Below are positions 11,101-19,160 of a DNA stretch of 64,000 nucleotides, in pieces. The stretch is taken from positions 779,008 to 843,007 of the forward strand of contig NZ_FNOG01000001.1 of the NCBI RefSeq assembly GCF_900106525.1, given 5' to 3'. The position numbers and the translations under genes are program-made. How positions within the stretch are numbered: position 1 is the first letter of the stretch; every line of letters begins with the position of its first letter. The stretch comes from Lysobacter enzymogenes (GTDB taxonomy: Bacteria; Pseudomonadota; Gammaproteobacteria; Xanthomonadales; Xanthomonadaceae). The notes below the pieces were generated by a model that saw only the letters and a program-made list of their open reading frames with translations, made no database searches and was not told the DNA's origin.

Positions 11101-12240
11101 GGCTCGATCGAAGCGCATCTGCGCATGAACCTGCGCCTGCTCGAATATCCGGCCGGTCAGGAAGGGCGCCGCGGCAAGGGCGAGGCTAAAGGCGAGCCGG
11201 TCGTGCTGGCCGAATCGCGCGACCTCGACGAACTGCGCGCGCGCTTCGGCGAACGCGCCGCGCGCGCATTCGCCGCGCGCGCGGCCGACGGCCTGGGCCA
11301 GCGCGGGCTGACCGCGTTCCCCGATCAGCCGATCCCGCTGTCGGTGCCTGGCGCCGCCGGCGTGCCGGCGTTCCCGGCGCTGCACGACGACGGCGACAGC
11401 GTGTCGCTGCGCGTGCACGCCGAGCGCGAGGCAGCGCTGCGCGCACATCCGCGCGGGGTGCGCCGGCTGCTGGCGCTGGCGATGGTGGAAAAGCTCAAGC
11501 AGGCGCGCAAGCAATTGCCGATCCAGCCCAAGATCGGCCTGCTGTACGCGGCGATCGAATCGGCGGCGCCGCGCCAGGAGCGCGATTCGCTGCTGCGTCA
11601 GGCCCAGGCCGGCAACGCCGCCGGCCGCGCCGCGCTCGACCGTCCGCGCGACGGCGACCGCCTGCGCGAGGACCTAGTCGACGGCGCGGTGCAGTCGCTG
11701 CTCGGCGAGGACGCCGAGCTGGTGCAGGTGCGCGACGCGGCCGCGTTCGAGCTGCGCCGCGACGAGGTCGCGCGCAAGCTGTTCCCCGAGGCGATGGAGC
11801 GGCTGCGTCAGGCCGAAGCGATCCTGGCCGCGGTCGCCGAGGTGCGCGCGCGCCTGGAATCGCCGCTGATGGGCTGGGCCAGCGGCAACCTCGACGACAT
11901 GCGCGCGCAGCTGGCGCGCTTGACCCCGCCGGGGTTCCTGCGCGACGTGCCGACCGCGGCGCTGGCCGAATACCCGCGTTATCTCAAGGCGCTGTCGACC
12001 CGCGGCGAGCGCGCCCTGCGCGATCCGGTGCGCGATCAGGCGCGCATGCTCGAACTCAAGCCCTTCGTCGATGCGCTGGACGCGGCGACCGCGGCCGGCG
12101 GCGGCGGCGACGCCGGCTGGCAGGCCTTGCGCTGGGACATCGAGGAACTGCGCGTGTCGCTGTTCGCGCAGGAGCTGGGCGTGCGCGGCGGGGTGTCGCC
12201 GAAGAAACTGGCGCAGCGGCTGGCGGCGTTGCGCGGTTGA
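8119..12240 (+). CDS. hrpA: ATP-dependent RNA helicase HrpA (DEAH box)
   Basis: This 1373-residue DEAH-box RNA helicase is close to the 1300 residues of E. coli HrpA. Walker A is VIAGETGSGKTTQLPKLCLA (about residues 105-124), motif II is IDEAHERSLNIDFLLGYLK, motif III is TSATID, and motif VI is QRKGRCGRISEGTCYRLYS. Helicase-associated HA2 and OB-fold regions follow. A long HrpA-specific C-terminal domain contains LLEYPAGQEGRRGKGEAK and ends KKLAQRLAALRG. HrpA relatives act on mRNA and, in E. coli, help resolve stalled ribosomes and process fimbrial mRNA. No strong ribosome site is seen before ATG 8119. It is flanked by a Dps-family gene (divergent) and repeats. Confidence 0.95.
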   Translation: MNTSQSKQSKQADASAALRQARRAIDGALSRDRGRLHGLWSRWSGKPADAAAQEAFSKALAASLAQRQARAAALPQAPVDPALPIAAEAERIVELIRKHPVVVIAGETGSGKTTQLPKLCLAAGRGAAGLIGCTQPRRIAARAVARRVAEELNTELGGAVGYQVRFNENVGERTAIKFMTDGILLAEIQSDRFLSAYDTILIDEAHERSLNIDFLLGYLKQLLKKRPDLKIIVTSATIDTERFAAHFDGAPVVSVEGRGYPVNVRYRPLDDAESQGADEANPPRRAAAANAEARNPNAARSVNDGIVAACDEITREDPRGDVLIFLSGEREIRDAHQALERRKYRETEVLPLYARLSVRDQDRVFNPGPKRRIVLATNVAETSLTVPRIRYVVDPGLARVKRYSPRGKLDRLHIEPVSQASADQRKGRCGRISEGTCYRLYSQADFESRPQYTDPEIRRAALAGVILRMLSLGLGDIEAFPFLEPPDSRAIADGWQQLAELGAVDEQRKLTATGRTMARLPVDVKLARMLVAADQHGCLRETIAIAAFLGIQDPRERPSDQRAAADNAHALFADPRSEFVGILKLWDAYQQAHQELTQSKLRGWCEKHFLGFLRMREWRELHRQLKLLCDELGWRSREVAQAPADEPMDAAAYATLHRALIAGLPTQVGFRGDKGLYDGPRGRKYTLFPGSPLAKKPPPWLLSATLLDTERVWSMTNASIEPDWAIQELSHLLARRHHDPRWSRSQGRVVGSEQISLFGLVLAPKRPIHYGALYPEESRAIFARDALVTGEINTRAGFLARNLATLAKAREEEAKQRRAGLVVDEEWMAQWYLDRLPPQVHNAQALDAWYNKLPANEKAALEWSADDLMIGGESEAARFPPYLQLGQARLAVRYRFEPGAPDDGMTLAVPLHLLNALDPAQLSWLAPGFVADKAAALIKSLPKALRRNFVPAPDFAKAFHEAHPKPEADDFAGTLARFLRKLGGVEIAATDFDAGSIEAHLRMNLRLLEYPAGQEGRRGKGEAKGEPVVLAESRDLDELRARFGERAARAFAARAADGLGQRGLTAFPDQPIPLSVPGAAGVPAFPALHDDGDSVSLRVHAEREAALRAHPRGVRRLLALAMVEKLKQARKQLPIQPKIGLLYAAIESAAPRQERDSLLRQAQAGNAAGRAALDRPRDGDRLREDLVDGAVQSLLGEDAELVQVRDAAAFELRRDEVARKLFPEAMERLRQAEAILAAVAEVRARLESPLMGWASGNLDDMRAQLARLTPPGFLRDVPTAALAEYPRYLKALSTRGERALRDPVRDQARMLELKPFVDALDAATAAGGGGDAGWQALRWDIEELRVSLFAQELGVRGGVSPKKLAQRLAALRG

Positions 12241-12281
12241 GCCAGGCCTCCGGGCTTCAGCCCCGAGGCTTGGGCTTTTAT

Positions 12282-12399
12282 AGGAGGGACTTCAGTCCCG
12301 AGGCCTCGGCTCTTGTGGGAGGGACTTCAGTCCCGATGCCTTTCTTTCAGATCGCTTCGACCTGAGCGGAAAGCATCGGGACTGAAGTCCCTCCCACAA
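12282..12399. repeat. Palindromic intergenic repeat, family A, with a duplicated arm
   Basis: A full doublet (12313-12399) reads TTGTGGGAGGGACTTCAGTC on the left and its reverse complement on the right, around a spacer with TTTCAGATCGCTTCGACCTG. A partial direct copy of the left arm precedes it (12282-12312). It lies 42 bp past the hrpA stop and before the convergent exported-protein gene. This could function in 3'-end formation for both. Confidence 0.8.
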
Positions 12400-12470
12400 A
12401 ACACCGCCGCCCCAAAACGACACAGGCGACCCGAAGGCCGCCTGTGCACGCTGCGCGAAACCGCCGCGCC

Positions 12471-12953
12471 TCATTCCACCCGCTTGACCTTGGCCTTCTG
12501 GGTCTGCCCTTCGGCCTCCAGGTACCAACCGCCCATCATGCCGGGGCGGATCGTCACCTGCGGCGCCGGCACCGGCTTGCCGAGGAACAGCGAGCCTTCG
12601 ACCACGCGCCAGCGCTGGCCGTTCTCCAGCTCCAGCACGGTGCCGCCGGACCAGCCGCGGAACTCGCCGGCCTTGAGCTTGCTGACCAGCGGCTCTTCCG
12701 GCCCGTGGCGGTCGAGCAGGCCGCGGCGCTCGGAGCGCACCTGCTTGGCGGTTTCCTCGACCGCGACGGCGTGGTCCTGCGACAGCAACTGGTCGAGCAA
12801 CTGGATCTGCTGCGACGACAGCGTGTCCAGGCCGGTGGCCTTGAGCTGCTCGGCGCTCAGGCGCTGCTGCAGCGGCACATAACGCTCGGCGCCGTGGGCG
12901 GCGCCAGCGAGGACGAACGACAGGGCAACGGCCAACGGCAACGACACTCGCAT
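12471..12953 (-). CDS. Exported protein of unknown function (paralogue A)
   Basis: This 160-residue protein has a clear signal peptide ending AGAAHGAE. I do not recognise a named family. A helical N-terminal half carries SAEQLKATGLDTLSSQQIQL, reminiscent of a short beta-lactamase-inhibitor-like or lysine-rich repeat motif. A beta-rich second half has a GGTVLELENGQRWRVVEGS strand pair, and the C-terminus is KAKVKRVE. The neighbouring gene at 13079-13597 encodes a paralogue with the same layout (SAEQFKNAGLTKLSDQEL, FVLDNGQEWRQ, RAKVVRVK). Both lie on the minus strand 125 bp apart, so tandem duplication is likely. They may act in the periplasm. Confidence 0.75.
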   Translation of the reverse strand: MRVSLPLAVALSFVLAGAAHGAERYVPLQQRLSAEQLKATGLDTLSSQQIQLLDQLLSQDHAVAVEETAKQVRSERRGLLDRHGPEEPLVSKLKAGEFRGWSGGTVLELENGQRWRVVEGSLFLGKPVPAPQVTIRPGMMGGWYLEAEGQTQKAKVKRVE

Positions 12954-13078
12954 GGGAACAACTCCGGCGCTCGAAGCGGACTGCGGAAGGAAGCCCCGCC
13001 GGGTGCGGCGGGGCGCTGGGAATCGACCTGCCTGGAACCTGCCTGCTTAAAGCCGGCCTGCCTCAAGCCGGCCGGCGA

Positions 13079-13597
13079 TCACTTGACCCGGACCACCTTG
13101 GCGCGGGTGTTGTAGCCCTGCACCGACAGATACCAGGCATTGCCGATGATGCTCGGGGCGATGCGCACCTGCGGCGAGTCCAGGTTCACGCCCGGCAGGT
13201 CGGCGTTGTCGTCCTGGCGCCATTCCTGGCCGTTGTCGAGCACGAAGGTCATGCCGCGCTGGAAGCCTTCGAAGCGGCCGCTCATGCGCGCCACCACCGG
13301 CTCCTTGGACGGGCTGCGGTCGAAGAAGCCGCGGCGCTCGTGCGCCTCGCTTTCCTGGGCCTTGACCGCGGCCTTGCTGGTTTCGGCTTCCAGGGTGCGG
13401 TTGAGCCAGGCGTTCAGGTTGCTCAGTTCCTGGTCGCTGAGCTTGGTCAGGCCGGCGTTCTTGAATTGCTCGGCGCTCATCTGCTGCTCGATCTTCTGCT
13501 GCGCGAGCGCGGCGGGAGCGGCCAGGCAGGCGGCCAGGGCGAGCAGCAGCGGGGCGATGGCGAGACGGCGCGGCGCGGTGGGAGCGATTGCGGACAT
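13079..13597 (-). CDS. Exported protein of unknown function (paralogue B)
   Basis: This 172-residue protein has a longer N-region and a signal peptide cleaved near PAALAQQ. The body matches the protein encoded at 12471-12953. It has MSAEQFKNAGLTKLSDQELS, a charged linker with HERRGFFDRSPSKEPV (RRGLLDRHGPEEPL in the paralogue), GMTFVLDNGQEWRQ and a terminal TRAKVVRVK. The conserved RRG-DR-EP-V and NGQ-WR motifs look like the defining features of this small family. It is divergent from relA, whose GTG lies 85 bp away. Function unknown. Confidence 0.75.
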   Translation of the reverse strand: MSAIAPTAPRRLAIAPLLLALAACLAAPAALAQQKIEQQMSAEQFKNAGLTKLSDQELSNLNAWLNRTLEAETSKAAVKAQESEAHERRGFFDRSPSKEPVVARMSGRFEGFQRGMTFVLDNGQEWRQDDNADLPGVNLDSPQVRIAPSIIGNAWYLSVQGYNTRAKVVRVK

Positions 13598-13682
13598 TCG
13601 TACGGTTCCTCGGCTGTTACTCGGGACGGATGCTCGCTAGTGTAGACGCTAGCTCCTCCCGCTTCTCCATTCCCCCCGCGCA

Positions 13683-15854
13683 GTGAACGTTTCCGCCGAA
13701 CCGCCCGCACCGCCCCTGTCCGACGTCCTGGCCTTGCCCGCGGCGGCGGCCCTGTCCGCGCCGCTGCGCGCGGCTCTGCTGAACGCGGCGCGCGCGCCGC
13801 AGGCCGGCGACGGCGCGCTGGACTCGCCGGCGGTGGTCGCCGCCACCCTGGACGCGCTGGCCCTGCTCGGCGCCGACGGCGACACCGTGGCCGCGGCGCT
13901 GCTGCACGCCTACCCGGGCTGGGCCGCGGCGCTGGGCCCGGGCTGGGAGCGCGAACACCCGGTGCTGGCCGCGCTGCTCGACGGCCAGCGCGCCGCCGGG
14001 CAGGTCTGGGCGCTGCACGCCGAACCCGGCCGCCAGTCCGGCAGCGAAGGCCTGCGCCGGCTGCTGCTGGCGATCGTGCGCGACCTGCGGGTGGTGCCGA
14101 TCCTGCTGGCGCGACAGCTGGCGCGGCTGCGCCACGCCGACAGCCTGCCGCCGCCGACCCGGCGCGAGCTGGCCGCGCTGACCCGCGACATCCACGCACC
14201 GCTGGCCAACCGGCTCGGCATCTGGCAGCTCAAGTGGGAGCTGGAAGACCTCGCGTTCCGCTACCTGGAACCGCAGACCTATCAGAAGATCGCGCGCCTG
14301 CTCGACGAGAAGCGCGTCGACCGCGAGCGCTACATCGAGAACGTCAAGCGCGTGCTGCGCGAGGCGATGGCCGCGCAGGGCGTGCGCGCCGAGGTCGCCG
14401 GCCGGCCCAAGCACATCTACAGCATCTGGAAGAAGATGCAGCGCAAGGACGTGCCGATCGGCGAGCTCTACGACCTGCGCGCGGTGCGGGTGATGGTCGA
14501 CGACCTGGCTTCGTGCTACGCCGCGCTCGGCGTGGTCCACGCGCAGTGGACGCCGATCCCGAGCGAGTTCGACGACTACATCGCCCGGCCCAAGCGCAAC
14601 GACTACCGCTCGCTGCACACCGCCGTGGTCGGGCCGGAAGGTAAGACGCTCGAGGTGCAGATCCGCACCGACGAGATGCACCGCCAGGCCGAGCTCGGCG
14701 TGGCCGCGCACTGGAAGTACAAGGAGGTCGGCAGCCAGAGCGCCGACGCCGCGTTCGACCGCAAGATCGCCTGGATGCGGCGCCTGCTCGACACCAAGGC
14801 CGAGGGCGGCGGCGACGAGGCCCTGGCCGGCGAGCTCGACACCGAACTGGTCGAGGACCGGGTCTACGTGCTGACCCCCAAGGGCGAGGTGATCGACCTG
14901 CCGACCGGGGCGACGCCGCTGGATTTCGCTTATCACGTGCACACCGAGGTCGGCCATCGCTGCCGCGGCGCCAAGGTCGACGGGCGGATCGTGCCGCTGG
15001 ACCACAAGCTGCGCAGCGGCGACCGGGTCGAAATTCTGACGGCCAAGACCGGCGAGCCGCGCCGCGACTGGTTGGTGGCGGCGAACGGTTTTCTCGCCAG
15101 CAACCGCTCGCGCGAGAAGGTGCGCACCTGGTTCCACAAGCTCGACCGCTCGCGCAACGAGGCGGCCGGGCGCGAGTTGCTGGACAAGGAACTGCGCCGG
15201 CTCGGCCTGCTCGGCGCCGAGCTGGCGCCGGTGCTGGAACGCTTCAGCCTGGCCAGCGACGGCGATCTGTACGTGCAGGTCGCGCTGGGCTATCTCGGCC
15301 CGCACCAAGTCGGTCGCGCCCTGCTGGAGCACGAGCGCGCCGCCGCGCCGGCCGCGCCGCCGCCGGCTTCTAGCGTGGTCGCGGTGTCCTCGCGCAAACC
15401 GGCCGGCAAGTCCACCGACTTCACCGTCGAAGGCGTGGGCAACCTGCTGGTGCAACTGGCGCGCTGCTGCCAGCCGCTGCCGGGCGAGCCCATCGTCGGC
15501 TACCTGACCCGCGGCCGCGGCGTCAGCGTGCACCGCCCCGGCTGCACCGCGTTCGAGCGCCTGGCCGCGGCCCAGCCGCAGCGGGTGCTGCCGGTGGAGT
15601 GGGGGCGCAAGGGCTCCAACTACGAAGTCGACATCGAAGTGCTGGCGCTGGACCGCAAGTGGCTGCTCAAGGAAGTCACCAACGTCATCGCCCAGGGCAA
15701 CGCGCACGTGCTGAGCATCCGCAGCGACGTCGAGCGCAACGGCTCGCAAGTGCGGCTGCGTTTCCGCCTGCGCGTGGGCGACTACGGGCAGCTGTCGAAC
15801 CTGCTCGGCAAGCTGTCGTCGCTGCCGGGCGTGGAGTACGCGCAGCGCCAGTGA
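13683..15854 (+). CDS. relA: GTP pyrophosphokinase RelA, (p)ppGpp synthetase
   Basis: This 723-residue long RelA/SpoT homologue makes (p)ppGpp when ribosomes sense uncharged tRNA. The N-terminal hydrolase region is degenerate: where active enzymes have HD…ED it reads LLHAYPGWAAAL, so hydrolysis is probably lost. The synthetase domain (about residues 200-340) has GRPKHIYSIWKKMQ, LYDLRAVRVMV, a RelA-type acidic EFDDYI motif, YRSLHTAV and VAAHWKYKE. A TGS domain follows (VYVLTPKGEVIDLPTGATPL, about 395-455), then a Cys-containing CCQPLPGEPIVGYLTRG region and a C-terminal ACT domain ending GVEYAQRQ. The size matches E. coli RelA (744). The start is GTG. The gene is divergent from the exported paralogue pair. 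Confidence 0.95.
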   Translation: MNVSAEPPAPPLSDVLALPAAAALSAPLRAALLNAARAPQAGDGALDSPAVVAATLDALALLGADGDTVAAALLHAYPGWAAALGPGWEREHPVLAALLDGQRAAGQVWALHAEPGRQSGSEGLRRLLLAIVRDLRVVPILLARQLARLRHADSLPPPTRRELAALTRDIHAPLANRLGIWQLKWELEDLAFRYLEPQTYQKIARLLDEKRVDRERYIENVKRVLREAMAAQGVRAEVAGRPKHIYSIWKKMQRKDVPIGELYDLRAVRVMVDDLASCYAALGVVHAQWTPIPSEFDDYIARPKRNDYRSLHTAVVGPEGKTLEVQIRTDEMHRQAELGVAAHWKYKEVGSQSADAAFDRKIAWMRRLLDTKAEGGGDEALAGELDTELVEDRVYVLTPKGEVIDLPTGATPLDFAYHVHTEVGHRCRGAKVDGRIVPLDHKLRSGDRVEILTAKTGEPRRDWLVAANGFLASNRSREKVRTWFHKLDRSRNEAAGRELLDKELRRLGLLGAELAPVLERFSLASDGDLYVQVALGYLGPHQVGRALLEHERAAAPAAPPPASSVVAVSSRKPAGKSTDFTVEGVGNLLVQLARCCQPLPGEPIVGYLTRGRGVSVHRPGCTAFERLAAAQPQRVLPVEWGRKGSNYEVDIEVLALDRKWLLKEVTNVIAQGNAHVLSIRSDVERNGSQVRLRFRLRVGDYGQLSNLLGKLSSLPGVEYAQRQ

Positions 15855-15895
15855 GCTGCGCGCGCCCTGGTCGGAGCGCTCTTGTGGGAATGCTC

Positions 15896-16120
15896 TTGTA
15901 GGAGGGACTTCAGTCCCGATGCTTTTCTTTCAGATCGCTTCGACCTGAGCCGAAAGCATCGGGCCTGAAGGCCCTCCCACAAAAGCATGAAGCCCTTCCA
16001 CAAAGGCATGAAGCCTTCCCACAAAAGCATGCCCTCCCACAAGAGCATGGGTGATGCCTCCGCAGCTTGCTTGTGGGAGGGCCTTCAGGCCCGACGCTTT
16101 CCGCTCAGGTCTCGACGACC
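15896..16120. repeat. Family A doublet with a short degenerate tandem array
   Basis: This fills most of the 346-bp gap between relA and the TPR gene. A full family-A doublet (15896-15983) is followed by four degenerate tandem copies of its right-arm end. These read CCCTCCCACAAAAGCATGAAG-like units of 21, 21, 18 and 18 bp (15972-15992, 15993-16013, 16014-16031, 16032-16049). A further left-arm copy lies at 16070-16120. The array seems to have grown from the repeat arm itself. Confidence 0.8.
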
Positions 16121-16200
16121 CCGCCCACAACCGAAGCCCTCGCCACCGCGCATCGACGCGCAATCGCGATCGTCATCCGCGCAGCGCTATTCTGTGCGCC

Positions 16201-17832
16201 GTGAATCCGCGCCCGCCCGCCACGCCCTATCTTGCCGCCGCCCCGCCGGGCGGCGCGCGCATCGAACCGGCCGCCGGCGACTGGACCGAACTGGATTTCG
16301 ACGCGCCGCACCGCCGCAACCGCGAAGACGACGACACGGCCGCGGACGCCGGCCTGCGCGGCTGGCTGCTGCGCCACTGGCTGCGCGTCGCTTTGATCCT
16401 GGTAGGCATCGCCGCGCTCGCCGCGCTGACGCTGTGGCGGCAGCCGCTGTCGGAATGGGTGTGGCCGGAAACCCGCCTGCAGCGTCTGCGCGACCAAGCC
16501 GCGCAGGCCTTGTCGGAAGGCCGGCTGAGTTCGCCCGACGGCCGTGGCGCGCGCGAGCTGTACGAAGCCGCGCTGGCGGTCGATCCCGACCGTGGCGACG
16601 CCCGCCAGGGCCTGGCCCGCACCGGCGAGGTCGCCTTGCAGCAGGCGCGCCAGGCCATCGACGGCGGCCATTTCGAATTCGCCCGCCAGCGCATCGCGCT
16701 GGCCCGCGACCTGGCCGTGCCGCGGGCCAAGGTCGAACCGCTGGCGCAGCTGTTGCGCCAGCGCGAAGCCGCCCACGCCGGCCTGGACCGCATGGTCGCC
16801 GCGGCCGCGGGCGCGCGCGAGCAGGGGCGCCTGGACGGCGCCCCCGACGCCGCGCTGCCGCTGTACCTGCGCGTGCTGGAACTGCAGCCGCAGCGCAACG
16901 ACGCGCTGGAAGGCCGCGACGACACTCTCGCCGACCTGCTGCAACAGGCGCGCCAGGCGCTGGAGCGCGGCGAACTGGTGCGCGGCGCCCAAGGCATCGC
17001 CCGCGCCCAGGAAGCCGACCCCGGCCACGCCGACCTGCCCGACAGCCTGACCTTGCTGGAGCTGCGCCTGGAGCGGCGCCGCGGCGAGGCCGCGCAGGCT
17101 TTGCGCCGGCAGCGCCTGGACGCGGCGGTGGAGGCGTATCGCGATGTGCTGACGGTGCGGCCCGACGATGCCGCCGCGCGCGAGGGGCTGATGACCGTGG
17201 CCGCGGCCCATGCCGAACGCAGCGAGCGGTTGGCCGCGGATTTCCGCTTCGCCGACGCCGAAGAAGAACTCGGCCTGGCGCGCGCCATCGCTCCGGCCGC
17301 GCCGGCGATGGCGATCGCGCGCCAGCACCTGGACCGCGCGCGCGAATCGCGCAAGCGCTTCGATCAGGAAGGCCCGGCGCACCGGCGTCAGTCGTTGCAG
17401 CGGCTGCTGGCCGAGGCCGCCGCGGCCGAGCAGCGCGGCGATCTGCTGACCCCGCCCGGCGACAGCGCCTACGACAAGCTGCGCGCGGCGCAGGCGATCG
17501 CGCCGAACGATGCGGCCGTGCGCGCCGCGGCCGCGCGGCTGCTGCCGGCGGCCAAGCGCTGCTTCGAGCGCGAGCTCGGCGGCAACCGGCTTTCGCGCGC
17601 CGGCGAATGCCTGGACGCGCGGCGCGCGCTGGAGGGCGGCGGCGGTGCGGTGCGCGAGGCCTCGGCGCGGCTGGCCCAGCGCTGGATCGGCGTCGGCAGC
17701 GAGCGCCTGGGCGCGGGCGAGCTGCGCGCCGCGCAGGCCGCGCTGCAGGCCGCGCGCGGGCTCGACGGCAACGCGCCCGGGCTGGCCGAGCTGGCCGCGC
17801 GGGTGCAGGCGGCGGGGGCGGCGAGCAATTGA
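16201..17832 (+). CDS. TPR-rich membrane-anchored protein of unknown function
   Basis: This 543-residue protein is predicted to be inner-membrane anchored. It has an acidic N-terminal tail of about 60 residues, then one transmembrane helix (LRVALILVGIAALAALTLW), then a large Ala/Arg/Leu-rich helical domain that is presumably periplasmic. The helical part has repeated TPR-like pairs, for example ARELYEAALAVDPDRGDARQ, LPLYLRVLELQPQRNDALEG, AVEAYRDVLTVRPDDAAARE and LRAAQAIAPNDAAVRAAAAR. TPR proteins are usually assembly scaffolds, and I cannot name a partner. The start is GTG 16201, chosen because the frame upstream crosses repeat DNA. Palindromic repeats lie on both sides, so it is probably transcribed alone. 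Confidence 0.78.
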   Translation: MNPRPPATPYLAAAPPGGARIEPAAGDWTELDFDAPHRRNREDDDTAADAGLRGWLLRHWLRVALILVGIAALAALTLWRQPLSEWVWPETRLQRLRDQAAQALSEGRLSSPDGRGARELYEAALAVDPDRGDARQGLARTGEVALQQARQAIDGGHFEFARQRIALARDLAVPRAKVEPLAQLLRQREAAHAGLDRMVAAAAGAREQGRLDGAPDAALPLYLRVLELQPQRNDALEGRDDTLADLLQQARQALERGELVRGAQGIARAQEADPGHADLPDSLTLLELRLERRRGEAAQALRRQRLDAAVEAYRDVLTVRPDDAAAREGLMTVAAAHAERSERLAADFRFADAEEELGLARAIAPAAPAMAIARQHLDRARESRKRFDQEGPAHRRQSLQRLLAEAAAAEQRGDLLTPPGDSAYDKLRAAQAIAPNDAAVRAAAARLLPAAKRCFERELGGNRLSRAGECLDARRALEGGGGAVREASARLAQRWIGVGSERLGAGELRAAQAALQAARGLDGNAPGLAELAARVQAAGAASN

Positions 17833-17861
17833 GTCCGGTCGCGCGGCGATCGGACCCGAAG

Positions 17862-18080
17862 GCGTCGGGCCTGAAGGCCCTCCCACAACAGCCTGAGCGC
17901 CTCCAAACAAGCCTGGGGCCTCCTACACAAGCCTGAGGTCTCCTACACAAGCCTGAGACCTCCCACATAAGCCTGAGGTCTCCTGCAAAAAGTCATGGCC
18001 TGCGGGTCCCGCGCGGCATTTGCTGCTGTGGGAGGGCCTTCAGGCCCGACGCTCTCGTTCCAGCCTGCCGCCCGCCTCCA
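17862..18080. repeat. Family A arms flanking a tandem array
   Basis: A right arm (17862-17889, GTCGGGCCTGAAGGCCCTCC) and a left arm (18027-18080, TGTGGGAGGGCCTTCAGGCC) face each other as in a doublet. The space between them is filled by a 20-bp tandem array and a short unique stretch. With the array this fills the non-coding gap between the TPR gene and the glycosyltransferase gene. Confidence 0.75.
17890..17989. repeat. Five-copy 20-bp tandem repeat
   Basis: Five units of exactly 20 bp start at 17890, 17910, 17930, 17950 and 17970. The consensus is AGCCTGAGGTCTCCTACACA, with 2-5 differences per unit. The unit resembles the end of the family-A repeat arm (GCCTGAAGGCCCTCCCACA), so the array probably arose by expansion of that arm. 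There are no spacers, so it is not a CRISPR array. Confidence 0.9.
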
Positions 18081-18188
18081 AGACCCGCCGCCCTGGCCTG
18101 GGCGATAATGCCGCCATGCCTCATCGCTCCCGCCCGACCCTCGCCCCTCGCCCGATCCAGCGCCGCCGCGCCGCGGAGCCGCGCTGAC

Positions 18189-19124
18189 ATGTCCGATTCC
18201 GCCCCTCCCGCCTGCGCCGATGTGTGCGCGGCGATCGTCACCTATCACCCGCAGATCGAGCTGCTGCGCGACGTCGTCGCCGCGGTGCGGCCGCAGGTCG
18301 GCCGGGTGTGGATCTTCGACAACGCCAGCCCGGGCGCCGAAGTCGCCGCGTTCTTCGACGAACTGCGCGCGCAGGGCGTGCAGGTGCTGCGCAGCGAGCG
18401 CAACGTCGGCCTGGGCAGCGCGATCAACCAGGCTGCGCGCGCCGCGCGCGAGGCCGGTTTCGCCCAGATCCTGCTGATGGACCAGGACAGTCTGGTCGGC
18501 GCCGGCATGGTCGCGACCTTGCAGCGCGCCCTGCGCGAACTGGGCGTGCACGGCCCGGTCGCCGCGGTCGGCCCGCAGTTCCGCGACCAGCGCACCGGCG
18601 CGCTCGCGCCGTTCGTGCGCATCGCCTTCCCGATGAACCACAAGCTGTTCGGCGGCCCGGGGCAGACGGTGGACTGCGATTTCCTGATCACCTCCGGCAG
18701 CCTGCTGCCGCTGGACGTGCTCGACACCGTCGGCGGCATGGACGAAGGCTTGTTCATCGACAACGTCGACGTCGAATGGAGCTCGCGCGCCAAGTACCAC
18801 GGCTACAAGCTCTTTGGTGTGTGCGACGCGCACATGCAGCACCGCATCGGCGAGCTGGTGGCGATCAGCGAACTGCTGCCCTCGTACAAGCACGTGGTGC
18901 ACAGCCCGACCCGGCTGTACTACATGATGCGCAACCGCGTGCTGCTGTACCGCCGCGCCGAAGTGCCGCGGCGCTGGGCGGCGCAGGACTTGCCGCGGCT
19001 GGTGCTCAAGTTCGTCGGCACGGCGCTGTTCCTGCGCCCGCGCCTGGGCTATGTGCGGGCGATGCTGAGCGGCCTGCGCGACGGCATCGCCGGACGGCTG
19101 GGGCCGATGCCGCCGCGGGGGTGA
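18189..19124 (+). CDS. Family 2 glycosyltransferase, rhamnosyltransferase-like
   Basis: This 311-residue GT-A-fold glycosyltransferase resembles the rhamnosyltransferases of O-antigen or exopolysaccharide synthesis. CAAIVTYHPQIELLRDVV at the start binds the nucleotide-sugar, with VWIFDNASPG, then LLMDQDS as the DXD-like metal site (about residues 97-103). DFLITSGSLLPLDVLDTVGG and a late DNVDVEWSSRAKYHGYKLFG acceptor-side motif follow. The C-terminus is basic and amphipathic, suggesting membrane association. I chose ATG 18189 because the family fold starts a few residues later; an ATG at 18108 would add a Pro/Arg-rich tail. No other polysaccharide genes are nearby, so the product is unknown. 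Confidence 0.88.
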   Translation: MSDSAPPACADVCAAIVTYHPQIELLRDVVAAVRPQVGRVWIFDNASPGAEVAAFFDELRAQGVQVLRSERNVGLGSAINQAARAAREAGFAQILLMDQDSLVGAGMVATLQRALRELGVHGPVAAVGPQFRDQRTGALAPFVRIAFPMNHKLFGGPGQTVDCDFLITSGSLLPLDVLDTVGGMDEGLFIDNVDVEWSSRAKYHGYKLFGVCDAHMQHRIGELVAISELLPSYKHVVHSPTRLYYMMRNRVLLYRRAEVPRRWAAQDLPRLVLKFVGTALFLRPRLGYVRAMLSGLRDGIAGRLGPMPPRG

Positions 19125-19160
19125 GGGCGGAGGGTTTCGGCGCCGATGCGGCGAAAATCA

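Noticed and set aside
8170-11514. A 1114-residue open frame opposite hrpA
   Set aside because: It is a shadow of hrpA; composition is Arg/Gln/His-rich and no domain is present.
13617-15749. A 710-residue open frame opposite relA
   Set aside because: It is a shadow of relA, which has all family motifs in its own frame.
17890-17989. A CRISPR array
   Set aside because: The 20-bp units adjoin each other without unique spacers, and no cas gene is nearby.
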